Below are positions 38,117 through 45,496 of a stretch of DNA of 50,637 bases, piece after piece. The notes under the pieces were generated by a model. The model saw only the letters and a program-made list of their open reading frames with translations. It made no database searches and was not told where the DNA came from. The translations under genes were made by a program, and so were the position numbers. Source of the stretch: Rhodospirillaceae bacterium (GTDB lineage Bacteria > Pseudomonadota > Alphaproteobacteria > Rhodospirillales > JABHCV01); assembly GCA_018671895.1 (NCBI GenBank), contig JABHGV010000037.1, forward strand, positions 1-50,637, read 5' to 3'. Numbering within the stretch: the first letter of the stretch is position 1; every line of letters begins with the position of its first letter.

Positions 38117-41110
38117 ATGCACTTTTTTCGCGCTGCATCCGAGCAAAACATGCCCCCGAAGGCGGCGTCAGTTGATCGTGCGGCGCTGGGCATCGAACGC
38201 TGGGTCGATGCCGTCGGCAAAACCGACGATGCAAAACTTGTTGAATTCGCCGATAGCGTCATCGCCGATTCCGGCGGCAAGATACTGCTCGAAGGCATTT
38301 TCGGCAACAGTCCCTATCTGAGCAAGTCTGCGGCCCAGGAACCCGGTTTCTTCTGCCGTGTGCTTGAAGACGGCCCGGAACCCGCTTTCCAAGAAGCCCT
38401 GGACATGGTCTCGGGCATCGAAACGGCTCGCCTGTCCTATGACAAACTGGCGACAACCCTCAGGCAGGCGAAGCGCCGCGCTGCCCTGGCCATTGGCATC
38501 GCCGACATCACCAACCAGTGGCCGCTTGAAAAAATCACCCGTGCCCTGTCCGATTTTGCCGACACCGCCGTCTCATCCGCCGTCTCGCACCTGTTGCTCG
38601 AAGCCGATAGCGCTGGTGCGTTCGAACTGGCCGACAGGAACAACCCTGAACAAGGATCCGGGTTGGTTATTCTCGGCCTCGGCAAGCTTGGCAGCCACGA
38701 TCTGAATTATTCCAGCGATATCGACCTGATCATCCTGTACGACACCGAACGCATTAAAACCGAGCGTCCCGACGAATTACAGACCGCCTTCGTGCGGCTG
38801 ACCCGTAATCTGGTCAAGCTTCTCGATGAGCGCACCGCTGACGGCTATGTCTTTCGTACCGATCTGCGTCTGCGGCCTGACCCGGGATCGACCCCCCCGG
38901 CCCTGTCGGTGCTGGCTGCTGTCACCTATTACGAAAGCATAGGCCAGAACTGGGAACGCGCCGCCATGATCAAGGCCCGTCCGATCGCTGGCGACCGCGA
39001 CGCCGGGGCCGCCTTTCTGGAATGGCTGGTGCCCTTTATCTGGCGCAAGAATCTGGATTTTGCGGCCATTCAGGACATTCATTCGATCAAGCGCCAGATC
39101 GACGCCCACCACGGCGGCGAGAATATGAAAGTGGCCGGACATAACGTCAAACTGGGCCGCGGCGGCATCCGCGAGATCGAATTCTACGCCCAGACCCAGC
39201 AGTTGATCTGGGGCGGACGTTCCACCGACGTGCGCGCCGCATCGACGGAACAGGCATTGCAGGCCCTTACCGATTCAGGACAGGTCAGCCCGCAATCGCT
39301 CACCGATATGATTAGCGCCTATCGCTTCCTGCGCCGGGTCGAACATCGCCTGCAAATGATCGACGACAAACAGACCCACAGCCTGCCCGAAGACCCGGAC
39401 GCCCTGAACGACATCGCCTTGTTTCTTGGCTATGACTCCATTGGCGAATTCGCACCCGACCTGACGGGGCATCTGCAAAACGTCGAAACCCATTACGCCA
39501 AGCTGTTCGATGACGCCCCGTCATTGGGCGCGGCGGACGATATTTCCGGCAATCTTGTGTTCACCGGCGGCGATATCGACCCCGACACCATTAGCACCCT
39601 CGAAAGGCTCGGCTTTACCAACGGCGAAGCCGTCGATGAAACTGTGCGCGGCTGGCACCATGGCCGCTATCGGGCGATGCGCAGTTCGCGATCTCGCGAA
39701 TTGTTGACCGAGTTGCTTCCGGTAATACTGAAGGCTTTCTCTGTCACCCCCGACCCGGACGCGACGTTCATGCGGTTCGATGAATTCCTGTCGCGCCTGC
39801 CGTCCGGTGTGCAGTTGTTTTCCATGTTCTATTCAAACCCCGGGCTGCTCGATCTGGTCGCCGAAATCATGGGAGGTGCGCCCAGACTGGCCGAACATCT
39901 GAGCCGTCGTCCGCAGGTTCTCGACAGTGTCCTGACGGCTGATTTTTTCGAGCCGCCACCGCCCCGCGAAGCAATGGTCCTTGAACTCGACATGGTTCTC
40001 GGGCCCTGTCGCGATCTCGAGGATATTCTGCTCACCACCCGCCGCTGGGCCCACGACCGGCGCTTTCATATTGGCGTGCAGAGCCTGACCGGGAAACTTG
40101 GTACATCAGAAACCGCCCATGCCTTGTCCGATGTCGCCGATACCTGCATCGCCAGATTGTTCCAGCATGTGCACGAAGATTTCGCCAGTCGCCACGGACA
40201 GGTTTCCGGTGCCGACATGGCGGTCATCGCCATGGGCAAACTGGGCAGTCGTGAACTGACTTCGGAATCCGATCTCGATCTGATTTTTGTCTATAACAAC
40301 CCTGAACAGACGGAAGCGTCGGACGGCAACAAACCGCTGGTCGCCAGTCAGTACTTTGCGCGCCTTGGCCAGAACCTGATCAGCGCCCTGACCGCACAAA
40401 CCAGCGAGGGCGATCTTTACGAAGTCGATATGCGGCTCAGGCCATCGGGCACCGCCGGTCCCATCGCCACCAGCTTGCAGGCCTACCGGCAATACAATCA
40501 GGAATCCGCATGGACCTGGGAGCAAATGGCGCTGACCCGATCGCGGATGATCGCAGGCAGCCCTGAACTGGGTCAGGCCATCGACAGCATTGTCGGCGAC
40601 ACCCTGATGCGCGAGCGCGACCCGGATCAATTGCTGACCGATGTCGCCGACATGCGCCGCCGCATTGATCGTGAACACCACACGGAATTCATATGGGACG
40701 TCAAACATCTGCGCGGCGGCCTCGTCGATGTCGAATTCATTTCCCAATACCTGCAGTTGCGTCACGCCCACGCAGACCCAGAGGTCTTGTCGGCCAACAC
40801 CCGCAACGCACTGGAGAAGATGACCGAGCGCGGCATTCTGGATAAAAGCGTCGCCGACGATCTGATCGAAGCGTGCGATCTGTGGCGCGGCCTTCAGGTC
40901 ATGCTGCGCCTGACAATCCCACGCGAATTACGAAAAAAGCGCGACCACGAAATCCCCGAAAGCCTGTCCCAACAATTGGCGGCCATCGGCAATTGCGAGG
41001 ATTTTCCCGCCTTGATCGACAAAATCAGGAAGACGGCAGATACCGTTATGGGGCACTTTAATGAGCTGATTGCCACCCCGGCATCGAAACTCCAACGACC
41101 AGAGGATTAA
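38117..41110 (+). CDS. glnE: Glutamine synthetase adenylyltransferase/deadenylylase
   Basis: The 997-aa bifunctional enzyme adjusts glutamine synthetase by adding or removing AMP under PII control. The N-terminal nucleotidyltransferase domain (deadenylylation) has GLGKLGSHDLNYSSDIDL near residue 188, and the C-terminal one (adenylylation) has AMGKLGSRELTSESDLDL near 706. Both D-x-D metal motifs are present. LRGGLVDVEFISQYLQLRH marks the C-terminal helical domain. Length fits the family. An internal Met at codon 12 (38150) is an alternative start. Confidence 0.97.
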   Translation: MHFFRAASEQNMPPKAASVDRAALGIERWVDAVGKTDDAKLVEFADSVIADSGGKILLEGIFGNSPYLSKSAAQEPGFFCRVLEDGPEPAFQEALDMVSGIETARLSYDKLATTLRQAKRRAALAIGIADITNQWPLEKITRALSDFADTAVSSAVSHLLLEADSAGAFELADRNNPEQGSGLVILGLGKLGSHDLNYSSDIDLIILYDTERIKTERPDELQTAFVRLTRNLVKLLDERTADGYVFRTDLRLRPDPGSTPPALSVLAAVTYYESIGQNWERAAMIKARPIAGDRDAGAAFLEWLVPFIWRKNLDFAAIQDIHSIKRQIDAHHGGENMKVAGHNVKLGRGGIREIEFYAQTQQLIWGGRSTDVRAASTEQALQALTDSGQVSPQSLTDMISAYRFLRRVEHRLQMIDDKQTHSLPEDPDALNDIALFLGYDSIGEFAPDLTGHLQNVETHYAKLFDDAPSLGAADDISGNLVFTGGDIDPDTISTLERLGFTNGEAVDETVRGWHHGRYRAMRSSRSRELLTELLPVILKAFSVTPDPDATFMRFDEFLSRLPSGVQLFSMFYSNPGLLDLVAEIMGGAPRLAEHLSRRPQVLDSVLTADFFEPPPPREAMVLELDMVLGPCRDLEDILLTTRRWAHDRRFHIGVQSLTGKLGTSETAHALSDVADTCIARLFQHVHEDFASRHGQVSGADMAVIAMGKLGSRELTSESDLDLIFVYNNPEQTEASDGNKPLVASQYFARLGQNLISALTAQTSEGDLYEVDMRLRPSGTAGPIATSLQAYRQYNQESAWTWEQMALTRSRMIAGSPELGQAIDSIVGDTLMRERDPDQLLTDVADMRRRIDREHHTEFIWDVKHLRGGLVDVEFISQYLQLRHAHADPEVLSANTRNALEKMTERGILDKSVADDLIEACDLWRGLQVMLRLTIPRELRKKRDHEIPESLSQQLAAIGNCEDFPALIDKIRKTADTVMGHFNELIATPASKLQRPED

Positions 41111-41116
41111 CAAACT

Positions 41117-41596
41117 ATGAGCCTTGAGAACGGCAACAAAGCCCCCGCGTTTGACCTGCCCACCGATGGCGGCGAGACCCTGTCGCTGAAAAGCCTGAAA
41201 GGGAAAACCGTTGTGCTGTATTTTTATCCCAAGGATTCAACGCCGGGCTGCACAACGGAAGCGAAGGATTTCCGCGATCTGCACAAGAAATTCTCAGATG
41301 CGGGCGCGGTCATCGTCGGTGCTTCGAAAGACAGCATCAAACGACACGAAAATTTCATCGCCAAGAATGATCTGCCCTTCCGGTTGCTGTCCGATGAAGA
41401 CGGCGTGTTGTGTGAAGCCTATGGCGTGTGGATTTTGAAGAAATTGTATGGTCGTGAATACATGGGGATTGAACGCGCAACCTTCCTGATCGATGGCAAA
41501 GGCGTCATCCGCAACATCTGGCATAAGGTCAAGGTCAAAGGCCATGCCGAAGAAGTACTGGAAGCTGTAAAGGGTCTAGACTCACCTGTTTCATGA
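41117..41596 (+). CDS. bcp: Thioredoxin-dependent peroxiredoxin (Bcp/PrxQ)
   Basis: The 159-aa peroxiredoxin reduces hydroperoxides. The peroxidatic cysteine is C45 in DSTPGCTTEA. The alpha2 resolving cysteine of E. coli Bcp (position 50) is absent, and C99 in DGVLCEAYG is the only other candidate. Family features YFYPKD and GIERATFLID are present. It begins 6 bp after glnE, with GAGGA upstream. The last six residues (LDSPVS) and the stop codon lie in the left terminal repeat of the 302-bp element at 41571-41872, so the original C-terminus was probably replaced. Confidence 0.95.
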   Translation: MSLENGNKAPAFDLPTDGGETLSLKSLKGKTVVLYFYPKDSTPGCTTEAKDFRDLHKKFSDAGAVIVGASKDSIKRHENFIAKNDLPFRLLSDEDGVLCEAYGVWILKKLYGREYMGIERATFLIDGKGVIRNIWHKVKVKGHAEEVLEAVKGLDSPVS

Positions 41597-41872
41597 GCTT
41601 TGGTTTGAGCAGAAATGTCGCGAGATCAGGAATTTGTCCGAAGGACATGTGGGCATATTCGAGGACTGAAATGACAACATCTCGCGACATTTATGCCAAA
41701 TTCCATATGGGTGAAGGGGGCGACTTCCCCCGAGCACCCCGGGGACGGGGCTCATTTATCGCCGGACGTTGTCCCAAAAATCTTGTGATGATTACATCAC
41801 GTCAATTTTCGCTCCTAGTCCGGCAAGAAAATAGCTCCCGCGAAAGCCATAAAATAGGTGAGTCTAGACCCT
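41571..41872. mobile_element. 302-bp MITE-like, highly structured inverted-repeat element
   Basis: The ends are perfect 17-bp inverted repeats, AGGGTCTAGACTCACCT (41571-41587) and its reverse complement (41856-41872). Similarity continues inwards for about 14 more bases with three differences and one gap. Inside are a perfect 14-bp pair, AAATGTCGCGAGAT (41613-41626) with its complement at 41679-41692, a small TGTCC/GGACA stem within it, GGGGG/CCCCC and CCCC/GGGG stems near 41712-41750, and a GCCGGAC/GTCCGGC pair (41761-41767 and 41818-41824) enclosing GTGATG/CATCAC. No transposase is encoded and no clear target-site duplication is visible. It may be a non-autonomous transposable element or a structured RNA. 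Confidence 0.7.
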
Positions 41873-41881
41873 AGCTATAGT

Positions 41882-41887
41882 TATAAT
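41882..41887 (+). promoter_or_regulatory. TATAAT -10 box just outside the right end of the inverted-repeat element
   Basis: A perfect TATAAT lies 10 bp beyond the right terminal repeat and about 77 bp before the fliL start. At 17-bp spacing the -35 position would fall in the terminal repeat (TGAGTC), which is a poor match. The element may therefore have changed the fliL promoter. Confidence 0.3.
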
Positions 41888-41963
41888 GGCGAAATAGCGA
41901 ATCAATACGACTGGGGGCGGTCGTTTGACAGGGAAACGAAAGCTTGCCGGAAGGGAACCACCA

Positions 41964-42485
41964 ATGAGCGACGAAGAAGAAGGCATCGACGAAGAAGAAA
42001 ACGGGGAAGACGGGGAAAACGGGGAAGAAGAAGAGGGATCCGGAGGCGGCAAGAAAAAGCTGATCCTGATCATCGTCGGCGTGCTTCTACTGCTGGGTAT
42101 TGGTGGCGGTGTCGGCGCCTACTTCATGGGTATGTTCGAATCCGAACCGGAAGTCATCGAGGAAGTCGTGATTCCCGAAGGCCCGCCCGTTTATCATGAA
42201 TTCAAGCAAATCGTTGTCGACCTGAAAAAGACCGGCAAGCGCGCCAACTACATCAAGCTGAAGGTGGTTGTCGAAATCGTCACCCGAGATTTGCCAATAT
42301 TGCAGGCTGCAGAACTGAAGATCGTCGACAAAGTTCAGTCACACCTGCGGGGTCAGACCCGCTCGCAACTGGCCGGGGGAACCGGCACCGAACTGATGCG
42401 CAACGACATCACCAAGATCGTCACCGACATTCTGGCACCGGTGGAAATCAAGGGCGTGCTATTCAGGGAAATCCTGCTGCAATAA
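41964..42485 (+). CDS. fliL: Flagellar basal-body protein FliL (orphan location)
   Basis: The 173-aa protein has a very acidic N-terminal arm (residues 1-26, mostly Glu/Asp/Gly), one transmembrane helix (about 33-57, LILIIVGVLLLLGIGGGVGA) and a periplasmic FliL domain (EFKQIVVDLKKTGKRANYIK, then MRNDITKIVTDILAPVEIKG). FliL surrounds the stator units and supports torque. The ATG at 41964 has AAGGGA upstream and is preferred to the in-frame start at 41925. No other flagellar gene is adjacent. It is convergent with the hemerythrin kinase gene, 4 bp apart. Confidence 0.88.
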   Translation: MSDEEEGIDEEENGEDGENGEEEEGSGGGKKKLILIIVGVLLLLGIGGGVGAYFMGMFESEPEVIEEVVIPEGPPVYHEFKQIVVDLKKTGKRANYIKLKVVVEIVTRDLPILQAAELKIVDKVQSHLRGQTRSQLAGGTGTELMRNDITKIVTDILAPVEIKGVLFREILLQ

Positions 42486-42489
42486 CGGA

Positions 42490-44253
42490 TCAAGCGGCGG
42501 GCAGGACCACGATAAACCGCGATCCCTTTCCGCTGCCTGTTTCCAGCCGGATGGATCCGTTCATTTTCCGGACCAGTTCATCACACAGGGGCAGGCCAAG
42601 GCCTGATCCCTTTTCGCCGGCGGTCCCCTTGGTCGTGGTTTTCTGATCGAGGGCAAAAATATTGTCGATCACATCGTCGGATACCCCGACGCCTGTGTCC
42701 GAGACGACGATCTCAACGTCATCACCGGCTTGCGTGAAATTTAATTCTACGATCCCCCCACTATCACTGAACTTGATCGCATTGCTGACAAGGTTGCGTA
42801 GCACTGTCAGCAGATAGTGCGGGTCGGCCCGGACGTTACCGTCAACGATTTTATTGACCAGCACGACGCCCTTTTCATCGGCGACGGGGTGAAGGGCGCT
42901 CAGAGTTTTTTTGACGACATCGCGGACGGCGATGTTCTGGATATCAATTTTTTCGCCATCCAGTTGCGCCCGCGACCACTCAAGAAGATTATCGACAACA
43001 ACGAAGATACTTTTTGCCGCCCGGTTGATGGTGTTCACCTGGGTGATGACCTTGTCCCTGCAATAGCCTTCACCCTTTTCGACCAGCCTTTCGGTCAGTC
43101 CGTTCAGCACGGTAAAGGGGGACCGCAAATCGTGGGAAACGATAGAGAACAAGCGGTTTTTGACGGCGATTTCCTGTAACAGACGACCGTTCAGGTCGGC
43201 CTCTTTTTCAATCAACTCCTGAAGCTCGACAGCTTGTCGGGCGAGTTGTTCTTCGGTGCGTTTCTTCTCGGTAATATCGGAAAACACGGCGACCCGTCGG
43301 TCCACCGAGCCATCGGCGCTATAAATAGTGTTGATTGTGATCGCCTCGGCGAAAACCTCGCCATTCTTGTGCCTGTTCCAAAGCTCGCCATCCCAATGCC
43401 CCGTGGCGAACAGAGATTCCCACATTTGCCTGTAGAATTTTTCGTCATGGCGTCCGGAACTCAGGATGCTCGGGTTCTGGCCGATGACTTCATCAGGCTG
43501 ATACCCGGTCAGGCGGGTAAAAGCCGGATTAACGGCGATAATCAGATTATCCGCATCGGTAACCGTCATCGCATCACCACTGTTCTCGAACACCAAGGAC
43601 GCCAGTTGCGCATCGTCCTCGGCCTGCTTGCGACGTTCAACTTCGTCTTGCAGTCGGATATTCATTTCGACCATGTCAAGCGAGCGAAATCCTATATCGT
43701 CGTGCAACTCACTGATGGAATTGCGCAGCATATCGTTATTTCGTCGTTCTAACTGCTCGGCGCTGGCGTCAGGCTTGGTGCCATCGCGCAGATTTTCAAT
43801 TTCCTTGACCAGGCTTGTATCGACATCCGAAATATGATGAAGCAGCCAGCCGACCAGAAACCCGAGCACATGATCGACGACGTAGTTGGGATGCGCATCA
43901 ATCAACTCACCGGCCTTTTCGATGCGAGCGATGAATCCTGCATGCGCCTTTAAATGCATGGATTTGTGGGTCTTGTTTACAGACCAGTCATTCATTAACG
44001 CCTGTTCACGCTGAAAATGATAGACGGTGTAATCTTTCAACTCACCGAAGGTCTTTATCAATGAATCCGGCGATGAATTGCTGCCCCGCAGCCTACCCAA
44101 TTCGTTGATTATATCGATAAGTTTACGGTGATCATCATCGATGTCGTCCATGCCGGTCAGAAGGCCATCCGACCAGTCGACGACATCTCCTGTCTTGCCA
44201 TGATGCCTTGGCATTTCACCGTCTGACAGTTGTTTGTCCAAAGAGGCACCCAT
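42490..44253 (-). CDS. Hemerythrin-PAS sensor histidine kinase
   Basis: The 587-aa soluble kinase has an N-terminal bacteriohemerythrin domain with all seven expected di-iron ligand positions: H42, H79, E83, H100, H104, H140 and D145. A linker helix leads to a PAS domain (about 212-330, FENSGDAMTVTDADNLIIAV) and a coiled coil. The HisKA domain has H374 in IVSHDLRSPFTVL, and the HATPase domain has the N box RNLVSNAIKFS, DTGVGV and GSGLGL. Hemerythrin domains bind O2, NO or peroxide at the di-iron site, so an oxygen or redox sensor is inferred. It has no membrane segment. It begins 34 bp after the response regulator gene on the same strand, so the two form a probable cognate pair. An internal Met at codon 14 is an alternative start. 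Confidence 0.9.
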   Translation of the reverse strand: MGASLDKQLSDGEMPRHHGKTGDVVDWSDGLLTGMDDIDDDHRKLIDIINELGRLRGSNSSPDSLIKTFGELKDYTVYHFQREQALMNDWSVNKTHKSMHLKAHAGFIARIEKAGELIDAHPNYVVDHVLGFLVGWLLHHISDVDTSLVKEIENLRDGTKPDASAEQLERRNNDMLRNSISELHDDIGFRSLDMVEMNIRLQDEVERRKQAEDDAQLASLVFENSGDAMTVTDADNLIIAVNPAFTRLTGYQPDEVIGQNPSILSSGRHDEKFYRQMWESLFATGHWDGELWNRHKNGEVFAEAITINTIYSADGSVDRRVAVFSDITEKKRTEEQLARQAVELQELIEKEADLNGRLLQEIAVKNRLFSIVSHDLRSPFTVLNGLTERLVEKGEGYCRDKVITQVNTINRAAKSIFVVVDNLLEWSRAQLDGEKIDIQNIAVRDVVKKTLSALHPVADEKGVVLVNKIVDGNVRADPHYLLTVLRNLVSNAIKFSDSGGIVELNFTQAGDDVEIVVSDTGVGVSDDVIDNIFALDQKTTTKGTAGEKGSGLGLPLCDELVRKMNGSIRLETGSGKGSRFIVVLPAA

Positions 44254-44287
44254 TCATTGACAGAAAACGATCCACTGAAAAATCTTA

Positions 44288-45214
44288 TTATCTGTTCGTG
44301 GTCTTGTCCTCATCGGCGAGGCACTGAATAACCGACACCCGTTTTTCAAGTTTCACAATATGATCTTTCAGTAACTGACCGGACATGACCGTTCCGTCCG
44401 ACGAGGTAACAGAGCGCCCCCTCGAAGAAATGTCCCGAAGTTTGTTCAGCTGGTTCGTCCACTTGTCGATATAGGGAGCCCAATTCCCGGAATGCCTTCT
44501 GTCGACATAGTTGGCCATGCTGAAGTGGGTCGTATTCCCCCACCAACTGACAATCGGCGCTTTGTCGCACTTGCTGTTAAAGGGCCACGACGTTTGTTTC
44601 TTGGCGACCGGGGCGGGGGCCTGTGACGGGGCGGTAAAATAAGTGAACCCGACATAAACACCGCCGAACAGAATCAGGCTGGCAACGGCCGTTTTCAAAA
44701 AGACCCCCAGATTGCCATTTTCTTCATGGGTCGCCGCATCAACTGAGGACGCCCCCCTTCGGTCGCTTCCAGGCACCGATTCCGCTCTTCGGTCTTCACC
44801 CGGCTCCGTGGCGCGACGCTCCCTTTGCGTTCCCTGCAGGGCGGCAATTTGAGCCAACTGATTTTTGACCTTGGCAATAACGATTTTTGGATCGAACGGC
44901 TTGGTGATGTAATCGACCGCGCCAAGGCGCAGGCCTTCCTCGATATCCTTGTCGTCATCCATCGCCGACAGAAATATGACCGGGATATGACGCGTCGCCT
45001 CATTTTCCTTCAGCCTGCGACAAACCTCGAAGCCATCCATTCCCGGCATCTGGATGTCCAACAAAATCAGGTTCGGCTTGTACAGGTGAACCATCTCCAG
45101 CGCCTTCTCACCACTCGGTGCATAGGACACGCTGATTTCATCATCCAGAATATCACCGAGAAAATCGAGAATATCGCCGTCATCGTCGACGATCAGGGCT
45201 TTGTTAGCCGCCAT
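44288..45214 (-). CDS. Membrane-tethered response regulator with a predicted periplasmic C-terminal domain
   Basis: Residues 1-120 of the 308-aa product are a complete receiver domain: acidic pocket D10-D12, phosphoacceptor D53 (LLDIQMPGMDG), S83 and K105 (TKPFDP). A polar linker (about 121-168, many Arg and Glu) leads to one hydrophobic helix at about 171-193 (FLKTAVASLILFGGVYVGFTY) and a Pro/Ala-rich stretch. The C-terminal domain of about 100 residues (215-308) has two cysteines (C216, C298), SWWGNTTHFSMANYVDRRH and WAPYIDKWTNQLNKLRDI. I do not recognise that domain. With the receiver in the cytoplasm, the C-terminal part must lie in the periplasm, so there is no DNA-binding output. The hemerythrin kinase gene follows 34 bp later. 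Confidence 0.88.
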   Translation of the reverse strand: MAANKALIVDDDGDILDFLGDILDDEISVSYAPSGEKALEMVHLYKPNLILLDIQMPGMDGFEVCRRLKENEATRHIPVIFLSAMDDDKDIEEGLRLGAVDYITKPFDPKIVIAKVKNQLAQIAALQGTQRERRATEPGEDRRAESVPGSDRRGASSVDAATHEENGNLGVFLKTAVASLILFGGVYVGFTYFTAPSQAPAPVAKKQTSWPFNSKCDKAPIVSWWGNTTHFSMANYVDRRHSGNWAPYIDKWTNQLNKLRDISSRGRSVTSSDGTVMSGQLLKDHIVKLEKRVSVIQCLADEDKTTNR

Positions 45215-45319
45215 TGTTTTGCACTCTCAGTTCCTGTTAATCCATTACTTGCCTGCAACACAGATAACAGGAGTATTCATCAGACATAGGTCCGAATCAG
45301 ACCCTTTCCAATTGTATTT

Positions 45320-45325
45320 ATTATA
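45320..45325 (-). promoter_or_regulatory. Candidate -10 box of the response regulator-kinase operon
   Basis: TATAAT on the minus strand lies about 100 bp before the response-regulator ATG, in the AT-rich part of the gap. The -35 region has no good match, which may mean activator dependence or a different sigma factor. Confidence 0.3.
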
Positions 45326-45433
45326 AAATATGATTCTGACAGGTTCCTGAACACACCCGTGAAGGGCAAAGGTTCCTATTCGGTATCGCCTTGGACTCTA
45401 GATCGGAACAGGTTTGATCGATATTTATATAAC

Positions 45434-45496
45434 GGGCAGTTTTACCAGATTGATCTTAACCACCCCAGGGTGATTCAGATCAATCTGGCACTGCCC
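45434..45496. other. Long nested hairpin over the prfB stop codon
   Basis: Three nested arm pairs share one centre: GGGCAG/CTGCCC (45434-45439, 45491-45496), CCAGATTGATC/GATCAATCTGG (45445-45455, 45478-45488) and CACCC/GGGTG (45461-45465, 45468-45472). The prfB stop codon (45482-45480) sits in the right arm. There is no T-tract on either side, so it is more likely an mRNA-stabilising or processing structure, or a protein-binding cruciform, than an intrinsic terminator. Confidence 0.75.

Noticed and set aside
41593-41874. 93-codon open frame spanning the inverted-repeat element
   Set aside because: It has no ribosome binding site and its codons are made of the hairpin arms and GC stems. No transposase motif is visible, so it is probably accidental.
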